A DNA stretch of 64,000 nt from Candidatus Thermochlorobacteriaceae bacterium (GTDB lineage Bacteria > Bacteroidota > Chlorobiia > Chlorobiales > Thermochlorobacteraceae). Shown piece after piece: positions 44,112 to 52,502 of this stretch (the stretch's first letter is position 1; each line of letters begins with the position of its first letter). The translations under genes and the position numbers were made by a program. Location of the stretch: contig JAJUFC010000001.1 of the NCBI GenBank assembly GCA_029263855.1, positions 62,001 through 126,000 of the forward strand, written 5' to 3'. Below the pieces are notes generated by a model, which worked only from the letters and a program-made list of their open reading frames with translations, was not told the DNA's origin and ran no database searches.

Positions 44112-46703
44112 TTACTTCAAAATATGCCAGTATTGAAAATAGGCGAAGGTCTGCGAGATGTTGTTGTAAAGTGCGAATAATCCGCCCCAAAACACTGTCA
44201 AAATGAAAAAGCCGAAGAAGTAAGTCGAGTAGCGATTGAGTTCGGCGACCGTCGCAATGCCCATCAAGAATCGTAAGGTGGTAAAGGCAAGAAAGGCAAG
44301 CGATGTCAGAATGACCGCATAAATAAACGCTTCGCTTTCCATTCGCTCAATAAATACGGCAAGCGCGAGCATCACAAACCAATGTGCGCACGACCAAGTC
44401 CAAACGTTCAAAAGTTGAGAATAGCGTGCGCGATGATTTCGTATCACAAACAGCCAAAGTTGTGCAAACGCCGCCGTCAGCAAAGACAGCGCGAAAAAAA
44501 TCACGGCGAAAACCGGAACAGCAAGCGAGGGATTCAAAACCAAGACGTTAAGAAACTGCTTGACCTCTTTTGATGCGACAATGTGCGTGAGCCAAAAGTC
44601 AACAAGAAACGTCTCTCGCCCAACATACAAAATCGCCGAGAGCGTCGCGCTCCACGTCAGCGATAAAAGCGTGAGCAGTAAAATCGTATCCAGCGGAATG
44701 TAAATGCGCGAGTCGCGAATATCGACGAAGAGATTGAATGGACGAAGCAGCGCACGCGGAAAGTTATCGCGCAGTCGCTTGTTGCTGTTGAGCGCATAGA
44801 CGAACGCCACCACCAAGAGCACGCTACACAAAATCAGAAACGGGGAAAATTCTGCATCGGCTTTACCAATCGGCGGATTATAGACGCGCTCTCCCGCATA
44901 AAGCGATTTCACCATTTCAAAACCAGGCTTTTTCTCACGTGAAAACGTGACCAAGCCTGCCGTCGCAAGTTGTGGCTCGGGATTTTCAGCATTGAGTATC
45001 GGTGCGAAAGACAAACGATAATCGCACAGGGCTTCCACAAACGAACCTGCAATCCATTGCTCCGATTCGTTCAGCCGCTCGAACATCTTAAAAGAATCCA
45101 TCAAAAATTTGGCTTGATATTCAAGCGAGTGCAGGTCGCTATACCCATTATGGTTGTTCGGCTCGGCATAAACGCCGTAGCTCGTAACCACAACGGGTTT
45201 TTTAAGCACGCGCGCTTCTTTGAGATACGATTCAAATTCATCGACGCGAAGGTTCAGCGCGTTTGCCGCAAGAAAATCGGCGTAGCGATAAACGTTGCTC
45301 GGCGCAAAAGACTTCGGCGAAAAAAAGGTGAGATTTTGTGATTGCTTCTTAGCAAGCGTGTACAGCCGCTCCAAATACATGTCCAAATTCGGATTCACCA
45401 CGTTTAAGCCGCCGCCGAACCCGTATCCAATCACGCTCGGCGAAAACTTCGTCGCACTGATGACTTCACGCAAAAGCGCGTCAGCGTTTTCTAAAATTTT
45501 CGGTTTGAGCAAAAGCGAGGTCGGCGCGTATCGGAACGGCAAATTGATGAGCATCAACATGCCCAAACTATCAGCATATTGTTGCCAAAGCGGATTTGGT
45601 GCTTGGCTGAAATACATCGCATTCGCGCCAAGACTTTGAAGCAATGCAAAGTCGCTTTCAATTTCTTTGTTGGAAATGGCACACGCCGTTTCAGGATTAT
45701 CCTCGACAATGTGGACGCCTTTGAACGCAATCGCTTCGCCGTTGAGGTAAATCGCGCCGTCTTTGACTTCGAGCGTTCTGAACCCGGTTTGAAATGATAT
45801 GTCGTCTAACAGCACGCCATTTGCCGCAAGAAGTGAAAGCGTGAGCGTGTAGCGCGTTGGCGACTTCGGCGACCAGCGCAGGATGTTCGCCACTGAAATC
45901 TTTTTTTCGCCCGTAATGAACTTATCGCTTTCAGGCATAAACTCGCTGATAACGCCTGATGCAACCACAAGCGAATCTTTCGTCAGCGTAAATGTGAGCC
46001 GCGCCAAACGATTGCCTGCCGAATCCGACGGAATCGGGTAACTGCGAAGGTTCGATGTTTTGCATCGCGCTTGCAAGGTGAGTTCGAGCGTGTTGTCAGT
46101 CGCGATTTGATATTTGAAATCGACTTCGTCTATGCGAATCGGGGACTTTGACACAAGCGCGAGGTTGCGAACCAATCCGCCGAAAAACTGTGGCTCAAAG
46201 GCTTGCGGCTTCAGCGGAACAGTATTTTTGACATCTAAATGAGCATCAACTTCAATCGTAATTTTATTCTCCGCTCCAAAGCGCAGGTATTCTGATGAAA
46301 TATCGATGCTGAACGGCACGAAACTTCCTAAATGCAGTGCGACAAATTGGTCATTGATTAAAATCCGACACGCCCCACCAACTCCGTCGCTTTGAAGTTC
46401 AAACACGCTTGATTCTTCTGACTTTTCCAAACGAAAGGTCTTTTCAAACTTCATTACGCCTTGAAACTCGGTCGCTGATGGCACATAGACGTCTTGTTTT
46501 TTTTCGTCGGAAAAAATGGCTGTCCACTTGCCCGTTAGCGATTGCACTTTGCGCGAAAGTGAGCGCGTCGAGCCGATGGCATCGGCTCCATCAATCGTGC
46601 GGTTTTCGTAAAAAGTCGGTTGAGCAAAAAGAGAAATCGGCAAGAAAACAAAGAAGAGAGCGAAAACGATGTTGGCTTTTTTCACGTCAAGGGTGAAGTT
46701 CAA
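44112..46703 (-). CDS. GH2-fold protein lacking both catalytic glutamates, fused to a multi-helix membrane domain
   Basis: 863 residues. A signal peptide (about 10-28) is followed by a sugar-binding jelly roll (about 50-190), an Ig-like domain (to ~320) and a TIM barrel (about 320-600) like beta-glucuronidase/beta-galactosidase (AIAFKGVHIVEDNP). At the acid/base site the usual WSxxNEP is replaced by SVIGYGFGGGL, with no Glu. At the nucleophile site the usual TEYG is TSYGVY, Ser for Glu. From about residue 625 there are six transmembrane helices. It is therefore probably not a hydrolase but a glycan-binding or structural membrane protein. Function unknown. It is 27 bases after the TPR gene. 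Confidence 0.78.
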   Translation of the reverse strand: MNFTLDVKKANIVFALFFVFLPISLFAQPTFYENRTIDGADAIGSTRSLSRKVQSLTGKWTAIFSDEKKQDVYVPSATEFQGVMKFEKTFRLEKSEESSVFELQSDGVGGACRILINDQFVALHLGSFVPFSIDISSEYLRFGAENKITIEVDAHLDVKNTVPLKPQAFEPQFFGGLVRNLALVSKSPIRIDEVDFKYQIATDNTLELTLQARCKTSNLRSYPIPSDSAGNRLARLTFTLTKDSLVVASGVISEFMPESDKFITGEKKISVANILRWSPKSPTRYTLTLSLLAANGVLLDDISFQTGFRTLEVKDGAIYLNGEAIAFKGVHIVEDNPETACAISNKEIESDFALLQSLGANAMYFSQAPNPLWQQYADSLGMLMLINLPFRYAPTSLLLKPKILENADALLREVISATKFSPSVIGYGFGGGLNVVNPNLDMYLERLYTLAKKQSQNLTFFSPKSFAPSNVYRYADFLAANALNLRVDEFESYLKEARVLKKPVVVTSYGVYAEPNNHNGYSDLHSLEYQAKFLMDSFKMFERLNESEQWIAGSFVEALCDYRLSFAPILNAENPEPQLATAGLVTFSREKKPGFEMVKSLYAGERVYNPPIGKADAEFSPFLILCSVLLVVAFVYALNSNKRLRDNFPRALLRPFNLFVDIRDSRIYIPLDTILLLTLLSLTWSATLSAILYVGRETFLVDFWLTHIVASKEVKQFLNVLVLNPSLAVPVFAVIFFALSLLTAAFAQLWLFVIRNHRARYSQLLNVWTWSCAHWFVMLALAVFIERMESEAFIYAVILTSLAFLAFTTLRFLMGIATVAELNRYSTYFFGFFILTVFWGGLFALYNNISQTFAYFQYWHILK

Positions 46704-46725
46704 AAGTTTTCAAATTTTAAGGCGG

Positions 46726-46733
46726 CAAAGTTA
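46726..46733 (-). promoter_or_regulatory. Candidate -7 promoter box of the GH2-like gene
   Basis: The minus strand reads TAACTTTG, matching TAnnTTTG, overlapping the end of the TPR gene and 22 bases before the GH2-like ATG. If used, the messenger would have a very short leader. Confidence 0.35.
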
Positions 46734-47672
46734 ATGCTTTTCATCAATACTTTCGTCGTGATTGAATCGGCGTTGTTGCAATTTTCCAAGTTTCAGACAG
46801 GTGGATGCCTCGCCTTGTCGACTGCCAACTTGCTGATAGAGCATCAGGGCGGTTTTGAGCAATTCCTCCGTGCGTTCGCAGTTCTCTTCTGAGAGAAGTG
46901 CTTCGCCGAGACTTGCAATTGCGCGTGCCTCACCGAAAACGTCGTGAATCTCTCGCTTGATAAATAAGCCTTTTTGCAAGGCTTCTATCCCGCTTGTGCG
47001 GTTGCCTTGTATGAGTAATACGTCGCCAATGTTGAGGAGTGCATTGGATTCAAAGTGTGCATTGCCGACTTCACTGAAAATCGCGAGGCTTTTTTGATAA
47101 AATTCAAGCGCGCTGTTGTAATCGCCCAATGTCGCATAAACATTCGCCAAGTTGTTGAGCGCGGCGGCGGATTCATAACGCTTTCCTAAGGATTCAAGAA
47201 TGGTAACGCTCTTTTGCATCGCCTCAACAGCGGAAGTGTAATCCGTTAATAAACAATACACATGCCCAAAATTATTGAGCGATTGCGCCGTCCAATGTGC
47301 GTCGCCTAATGCTTCAAAGGTGGTGAGTGCTTGTTGAAGGTGCGAAATGGCATCGGAATACTTTGAGAGATAGATATTCGCCATTCCAAGAAAGTGATGT
47401 GCTTTGGCGGCGCGATACTTATCGCTCTGGGCTTCAAAGAGCATCAGGGCTTCGCTTGCAAGTTCGGTCATGTCGGCGAACCGCCCACAACGATAGCGAC
47501 AATAAGTTATCACAAGCAATGCTTCACCGACGATTTGCCAATCTCCCTGTTCTCGTGCTTTTACAGTCGCTTCGCTTGCTAAATGCTCGCAACGGCTCGT
47601 GTCTGTCTCCTTTAAGGCTTGAGCCTCTTTAAGCAACTCCGCCGCTGATTCCGAACAATTTGTTTTCTCCAT
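46731..47672 (-). CDS. Tetratricopeptide-repeat protein
   Basis: 313 residues, cytoplasmic, almost wholly made of about seven TPR units. Each has the small-residue pattern (for example AKAHHFLGMANIYLSKYSDAISHLQQAL split over one unit, and SAAALNNLANVYATLGDYNSALEFYQKS). Runs like these form the sensor half of many signalling proteins (adenylate cyclases, histidine kinases) in this phylum, but here the frame stops after the last repeat with no catalytic domain. It may be a stand-alone scaffold or a truncated signalling protein. It lies 20 bases after the T9SS beta-helix gene. Confidence 0.8.
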   Translation of the reverse strand: MEKTNCSESAAELLKEAQALKETDTSRCEHLASEATVKAREQGDWQIVGEALLVITYCRYRCGRFADMTELASEALMLFEAQSDKYRAAKAHHFLGMANIYLSKYSDAISHLQQALTTFEALGDAHWTAQSLNNFGHVYCLLTDYTSAVEAMQKSVTILESLGKRYESAAALNNLANVYATLGDYNSALEFYQKSLAIFSEVGNAHFESNALLNIGDVLLIQGNRTSGIEALQKGLFIKREIHDVFGEARAIASLGEALLSEENCERTEELLKTALMLYQQVGSRQGEASTCLKLGKLQQRRFNHDESIDEKH

Positions 47673-47692
47673 TTATACCTGATTTGCATACA

Positions 47693-49519
47693 TCATTTTA
47701 CAAGCATCATTTTCTTCGTCTGTGAAAATGCGCCGGCTTGCAATCGGTAAAAATAAACGCCGCTTGAAAGCGTGCTTGCGTTGAGTGTGTAAGTGTATGC
47801 GCCCGCCTCTTGCTTCGCGCTAACGAGCGTCGCGATTTTCTGACCAAGCATATCGAAAATTTCCAGTCTCACAACGCTTGCAATCGGAAGCGAGTAAGTG
47901 ATAGTAGTTGTTGGATTAAACGGGTTCGGATAGTTTTGTTCAAGCACAAACTGAGTCGGCACGCCCGCATTCACTTCAATTACATTGCTGTATTCAAACT
48001 TGCCATCAAAGTCAATTTGCTTCAAGCGATATTGAACAACGCCCGATGCGGCTTTATCCAAGAACGAATACGACTGCGCTTCGGTAGTTGTGCCGTTGCC
48101 GCGCACAAAGCCCAAGATTTTCCATTCCTCATTGCTCGCTTCTCGATTCTTGCTTCTTCTCTGTACTTCAAAGCCGCTATTGTTTTGTTCTGACAGGGTC
48201 TTCCAAGAAAGCAAGGTGCCGCTGATGGTTTGACGTGCGCTGAACTCAACAAGTTCAACGGGCAGAGAAATATCGCCGAGTGCAAACGGCTGAAACACAA
48301 CCGATGGCGGATTCTGAATATCGCCTGCGCCCCAAATGCGCTGTTGTATCAAGGCTAAATCGGTGGTGCCCCAAAAGTTGTTTTGAGCGCGAACGGTGTT
48401 GATGGTGTTGTTGTAAAGCGCGTAGTTGGTTGTGCCTTGAAGGTTATCGATGAAAGTATTGCGTCCGTCGTCGTCGGGGTTGCTATTGCTTAAATCGCCT
48501 AAGTTCGGTTGCGCTGTGCCTTGAATGGTAACGCCCCACAAATTTCCTTTGATGAAATTTCCTGTAATAATCGGTGCGGCAACAGCACTTCCCGACGAAT
48601 TGATATTGATGCCGCTTCCTGCTTGAAGTGGATTGGGGTTGCGCGTGTTGTTTTCAAGGCGATTGTTGCGCACGATGCACTGTGTCGCGCCTGCAATCAC
48701 AATGCCAAAGGCACAATCGTGAATGTAATTGAATTCAATGAGCGGATTTTGAACGGTCGTATTGCTTCCTAACCCAACGCTAATGCCGCCCGCGCGAACC
48801 GGTTGCGGAATGTCCGCGCTGTGAATTTCATTGAAGCGAATGATGGGACTGTTGTTGCCTTGAAATGAAATCGTGATAGGATTAACGGGACTTTGATTGC
48901 GAACGTTGTTATTGGAGATGTAATTATGCTCAATGATTGGATTGGAAGTGTTGCTAATCGTGATGGTGCTTTGTGAGTTGTTGTAAAGGCTATCGTGTCG
49001 AATGATAGCGTTGGAGTTGAAGCATTGAATCGCAGTGCTTCCGCCGACGGTCGTTAAACTGCCATTGAAGCGTAAAGTTGAAAATTCAATCGTGGGGCTT
49101 GAACTGATGCATGCAAGTCCACCTGTGGAGTATTCAATAATGCAGTGGCGAAAAATGCATGCAGAGTCAATCGCGGAATCTTCAATGCGAATGTTACGCC
49201 ATGAGCCGGGCGTGGGTGTTGCCCCTGTGAACACAATGCGAGCCGATGGCGTGCCAATCGCTAACATTTTGCCGCGCACCACAAAGCCGTTTTGTGTGAA
49301 GGTGAGAATGCTTCCGGCTTGAATCGTCAATCTATCGTTGGGCGCGATGATAACGGAATCCAAAACGGAATAATTCGGGAAAGTGCCTGTAACGGTGCCG
49401 TTGGAATTGGCGACGAGGTCGTTCATCGTCCAATCAACGCCTGTGTTTGGCGTGGTGTAGGTGGCGGCGAAAGCGGAAGATGAAAAAAGCAAGAGAAAAA
49501 GCGTTAGGCATAACGACAT
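47693..49519 (-). CDS. Secreted right-handed beta-helix protein with T9SS sorting domain
   Basis: 608 residues with a signal peptide (SSSAFAATYTT). Residues about 55-410 have many short repeats with 'IEYST', 'IEHNYISNNN', 'IRFNEIHS', 'IEFNYIHDCAF', 'VRNNRLENNTRNP', the rungs of a parallel beta-helix as in pectate-lyase-like and carbohydrate-binding proteins. A module starting LPVELVEFSARQ and ending in SYSFLDKAASG resembles the one in the S8 peptidase. The type A sorting signal follows (QNYPNPFNPTTTITYSLP ... SSGVYFYRLQAG ... MMLVK). It is surface-exposed; enzymatic activity cannot be assigned. Confidence 0.88.
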   Translation of the reverse strand: MSLCLTLFLLLFSSSAFAATYTTPNTGVDWTMNDLVANSNGTVTGTFPNYSVLDSVIIAPNDRLTIQAGSILTFTQNGFVVRGKMLAIGTPSARIVFTGATPTPGSWRNIRIEDSAIDSACIFRHCIIEYSTGGLACISSSPTIEFSTLRFNGSLTTVGGSTAIQCFNSNAIIRHDSLYNNSQSTITISNTSNPIIEHNYISNNNVRNQSPVNPITISFQGNNSPIIRFNEIHSADIPQPVRAGGISVGLGSNTTVQNPLIEFNYIHDCAFGIVIAGATQCIVRNNRLENNTRNPNPLQAGSGININSSGSAVAAPIITGNFIKGNLWGVTIQGTAQPNLGDLSNSNPDDDGRNTFIDNLQGTTNYALYNNTINTVRAQNNFWGTTDLALIQQRIWGAGDIQNPPSVVFQPFALGDISLPVELVEFSARQTISGTLLSWKTLSEQNNSGFEVQRRSKNREASNEEWKILGFVRGNGTTTEAQSYSFLDKAASGVVQYRLKQIDFDGKFEYSNVIEVNAGVPTQFVLEQNYPNPFNPTTTITYSLPIASVVRLEIFDMLGQKIATLVSAKQEAGAYTYTLNASTLSSGVYFYRLQAGAFSQTKKMMLVK

Positions 49520-49586
49520 GTGAAAAAATGTTAAAGTTGAGATGTTGAAGCCAATAGCGGATAAATTTTTGTCAATGATTCAGGAG

Positions 49587-49594
49587 CAAAGGTA
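49587..49594 (-). promoter_or_regulatory. Candidate -7 promoter box of the beta-helix gene
   Basis: The minus strand reads TACCTTTG, the same octamer as at 25957 and 58369, matching TAnnTTTG. It lies about 68 bases upstream of the ATG at 49519 in the divergent space shared with queF. Confidence 0.4.
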
Positions 49595-49655
49595 AAGATT
49601 CTTTCGTATTTGAAATTCGTATTTTGCACAATCAACTTCAATTCATAAAACAACG

Positions 49656-50039
49656 ATGAAACCAGAACTTCTCGAGACATTTGAAAACAAATTTCCTGAA
49701 CGCGATTACACGATTGAAATCGTTAATCCTGAATTTACATCGGTCTGTCCGAAAACAGGCTTACCTGACTTCGGCACGGTTACGGTGAAATATGTTCCCG
49801 ATAAAGTTTGCGTCGAGCTCAAATCGCTCAAATACTATTTTTTGGAATTTCGCAATGCAGGGATTTTTTATGAGAATGTAACGAATACAATTCTCGACCA
49901 TTTGATTGAAAAACTCAAACCGCGCGAAATTATGGTGAAGACGGAGTGGAAAGCGCGCGGTGGAATTACGGAGACCGTAACGGCGGAATATCGAGGCAAA
50001 TCGCAGAAAACCCGCGTCGGATTCACCGTGCAGGAGTGA
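49656..50039 (+). CDS. queF: NADPH-dependent 7-cyano-7-deazaguanine reductase (preQ1 synthase)
   Basis: 127 residues, the short single-domain type. [12 protein letters not shown] carries the catalytic Cys and Asp (about 31-38), and [17 protein letters not shown] is the QueF NADPH motif. The substrate loop, usually FHE, reads FYENVTN here: the Glu is kept and the His is Tyr. It reduces the nitrile of preQ0 to the amine of preQ1 for queuosine in tRNA. It stands alone, with a strong bidirectional terminator behind it. Confidence 0.93.
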   Translation: MKPELLETFENKFPERDYTIEIVNPEFTSVCPKTGLPDFGTVTVKYVPDKVCVELKSLKYYFLEFRNAGIFYENVTNTILDHLIEKLKPREIMVKTEWKARGGITETVTAEYRGKSQKTRVGFTVQE

Positions 50040-50056
50040 GGCAAAAATGTGATAAT

Positions 50057-50090
50057 AAAAAAGCCCGACTCTGTCGGGCTTTCTTTTTTT
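50057..50090. terminator. Bidirectional Rho-independent terminator between queF and the cytochrome gene
   Basis: AAGCCCGAC (50061-50069) pairs with GTCGGGCTT (50073-50081) around a TCT loop. It is preceded by AAAA and followed by CTTTTTTT, so it can end transcripts from both convergent genes. Confidence 0.92.
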
Positions 50091-50112
50091 GGAATCCATT
50101 TCGGAAGTCGTC

Positions 50113-51111
50113 TTAATAGAGCTTATTGCCAGATCGAATAAAGGCGGTGATTTGGTCTACTTCTGCATCGGAAATCGCTTTGGAGCGGTCTTGCTTGGCA
50201 AGGCGTTGCATCCAAAGCACAAGTTCTTTGGTTTTATCTTCCGAGCGCATCCACTTTTGCTTCATCTTGCCCGCGTTAGCAGAGAGCGAGTGGCAACCTG
50301 AACACTTTTTCTTATACACGGCTTCGTATTGTGCAGGGTCACCGCTAACCGCGACAACGGCGGCGGCAGGCGCGGCGGGTTCAGGTGTTGCAGGTGCTTC
50401 TGCGGCAGGTGCTTCTACTTTGGCGACAGGCGGCGCAGGTGCAGGCGCAACAGAGGCTTCTTTGGAGGCTTTGGCTTCTTCGCGCTTGCGCAGTTCATTG
50501 ACAAAGTGATTGATGATTTTGAACATATCCGCATCATCAATTTTCACGGCTTCGCCATTCTTGTTCTTTACATTGAGGAACTTGGCGGGGACGACTTCAT
50601 ATACTTTTGATGAAGAGGTATAAAGACCTTCATCAAACTGTGCGAGCTCGTCGGGCAGATTATACTTTTGCATAATCAAATCGAACTCGGTTTTCGCGCC
50701 CTCGCCCGCTACAACCGACGCGGCTGTTGGAACGGCGGCCGCAGGTGGTTCTGATACTTCTGCGCCAAAATTTTCAAACTGCTTGACCGTGCGCGGCGCA
50801 GGTGGCTGTCCTGCGACCGTTTGCGTTCGATTGCCCGATGAAGCCACAATGCCAATCCACGCAAAAAAGACAGACGCCATTCCAACCAAGATGATTTGCA
50901 AAAACCACCCCGAATTGTATTGCGCCACGAATTTGCCTGCAACCCAGAGAATTAAGCTCGCCGTTAGGAAAAGTGCCACATAGCGAATGAACGTATATCC
51001 GACTTTTGAAATCTGCACGCCCAGCACAGCCCCCGATCCAGCATAGATGATGAAAAGCACAAGCACCCCAAGAATGACGGCACCTGCAAGTTTCAATGAT
51101 GAGTTATTCAT
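50113..51111 (-). CDS. Membrane cytochrome c resembling reaction-centre cytochrome PscC (c-551)
   Basis: 332 residues from ATG 51111; the frame extends upstream without plausible sequence. Three N-terminal helices (about 8-32, 39-60, 68-90) are followed by a polar region with a conserved-looking segment (about 145-210, KYNLPDELAQFDEGLYTSS). An Ala/Pro/Glu linker and a C-terminal haem domain follow, with CSGCHSLSANAGKMKQKW, ELVLWMQRL and AISDAEVDQITAFI. This three-helix plus C-terminal haem layout, and the CxxCH-L ... K ... V-x2-MQ ... ISD pattern, match Chlorobi PscC, which carries electrons to the type I reaction centre. It is about 120 residues longer than the ~206-residue Chlorobaculum protein as I recall it. 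Other membrane c-type cytochromes remain possible. Confidence 0.72.
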   Translation of the reverse strand: MNNSSLKLAGAVILGVLVLFIIYAGSGAVLGVQISKVGYTFIRYVALFLTASLILWVAGKFVAQYNSGWFLQIILVGMASVFFAWIGIVASSGNRTQTVAGQPPAPRTVKQFENFGAEVSEPPAAAVPTAASVVAGEGAKTEFDLIMQKYNLPDELAQFDEGLYTSSSKVYEVVPAKFLNVKNKNGEAVKIDDADMFKIINHFVNELRKREEAKASKEASVAPAPAPPVAKVEAPAAEAPATPEPAAPAAAVVAVSGDPAQYEAVYKKKCSGCHSLSANAGKMKQKWMRSEDKTKELVLWMQRLAKQDRSKAISDAEVDQITAFIRSGNKLY

Positions 51112-51478
51112 AGCGTTAAAGAGTTTAAGGTTTGTTTGAACTGAACTTCTAAAACTGCAAGAACTGCTAACTGCGATTGCGTGAAAACAGTAGAGTTTCA
51201 AAAGAACAACCTGACCACAAACGCTACTGAAACCACTACAATTTAGTAGAAAGTTCATTGTCATTTCAAGTTTCTATCAAAGAAATCTTCGTCAATTTGC
51301 ACGAAATTCAAACGCCAAACTGCAAGATGATAACCTCAAAAACAGCCGAAGCGACTATTCACCCTGAAAGCGTCAAAAGTGTTAGCTAAATCACAATCAG
51401 GTTATGAGTGCGGGCGTATTTTTTATTCACAATTTTCTTACCTTACTCAACAGCAAATTCGTATTGAGCATTTAAAAA
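51112..51478. other. 367-base intergenic region without a gene
   Basis: This is the divergent space between the PscC-like cytochrome gene and the lipid kinase gene. I see no coding frame with a start and plausible composition, no tRNA and no strong hairpin. The sequence is AT-rich near both gene starts and should hold both promoters, but I find no exact TAnnTTTG box in a good position. It is the largest gene-free stretch in the window. Confidence 0.6.
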
Positions 51479-52486
51479 ATGAAACCACCGCCGACTGACC
51501 TTAAACGAACTTCGTCTGCGCCAATTACGCCCGAAATGATAGCTCTTGAAGCTCTTGACGCTCGCGCTCAAAAGAAAGCGCATAGCAGTTGGTTTATTTT
51601 CAATCCTGCCGCCAATAAAGGCAAAGCCAAAACACACCTGAAATGGTTGGAAAACACGTTGCTTGCTGAACACGAAGAAGGAATTATTCAACTAACGAAT
51701 CAATCGGGCGATGCAGTGCTTTTTTCAGAATCAGCAAAAGTGAAATCTGAAATCGTTGTCGCATGCGGTGGCGACGGCACGGTCAATGAAGTGGCGCAGT
51801 CGCTTGTCGGAACAGAAACACAACTTGCCGTTTTGCCAATGGGTTCGGGCAACGACTTCTTCAAAAACTTATCGCGCAAGAGAAAGTTAACCGACGCATT
51901 TCATCTTCTATCGCAAGGAAAGGCACGTAAAATTGATGTCGGAAAAGTTACCTTTCAGTCGAACAATCAATCTTACTCGCGCTACTTTTTCAATTCGCTG
52001 GGGCTGGGATTTACTGGTGCAATCGCCAAAGAAGCTCGCACTTCCACGCGCAAAGGCGACCTCATCTATCTCGACGCGCTAAGCAAAGTCGGAAAAACTT
52101 ATTCCGCAACAGCCATGCGTCTCTCGCTTCAGACAGAACACAGTGAAAAACTTATTTCAGAATCCATCTTCGCGCTCACGATTGGCAACGGCAAAATTGA
52201 AGGCGGAAAATTCAAAATCGCACCTGACGCCACGCTCAACGACGGCTTGCTGAACCTTTGCGCGCTTACAGCATTTCCGAAATGGAAATTGCCGATTTGG
52301 GTATCACGATATTTGCGCGGCAGTCAAATCCAACACAAGCAAGTGCATTATCACAAAATTGCATCGGCAACGATTTCGCTTACAAAGCCGCTCGACTTGC
52401 ACTTGGACGGCGAAGTGTTTGAAAACGTATCGGGCGACCTTTTGATTGAGTGCGTGCCAAACGCGCTTACCGTTATTGGCGAGTGA
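51479..52486 (+). CDS. Diacylglycerol kinase-family lipid kinase (DagK/YegS/LCB5 type)
   Basis: 335 residues. The ATP-binding N-terminal domain has FIFNPAANKGKAKTH (about 40-55), VVACGGDGTVNEVAQ (about 97-111) and LPMGSGNDFFKNL (about 120-132). The C-terminal beta domain has NSLGLGFTGAIAKE, IGNGKIEGGKFKIAPDA and DLHLDGEVF. The enzyme phosphorylates a lipid alcohol (diacylglycerol or a long-chain base) at the membrane surface using ATP. Convergent with nadC, with 16 bases between. Substrate not predictable. Confidence 0.88.
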   Translation: MKPPPTDLKRTSSAPITPEMIALEALDARAQKKAHSSWFIFNPAANKGKAKTHLKWLENTLLAEHEEGIIQLTNQSGDAVLFSESAKVKSEIVVACGGDGTVNEVAQSLVGTETQLAVLPMGSGNDFFKNLSRKRKLTDAFHLLSQGKARKIDVGKVTFQSNNQSYSRYFFNSLGLGFTGAIAKEARTSTRKGDLIYLDALSKVGKTYSATAMRLSLQTEHSEKLISESIFALTIGNGKIEGGKFKIAPDATLNDGLLNLCALTAFPKWKLPIWVSRYLRGSQIQHKQVHYHKIASATISLTKPLDLHLDGEVFENVSGDLLIECVPNALTVIGE

Positions 52487-52502
52487 GCGCAGTATTCGGC
52501 TC

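Noticed and set aside
51112-51264. Longer form of the PscC-like cytochrome starting at 51264
   Set aside because: The extra 51 residues are Cys/Ser-rich with no helix or similarity. The internal ATG at 51111 begins the first membrane helix region as expected.
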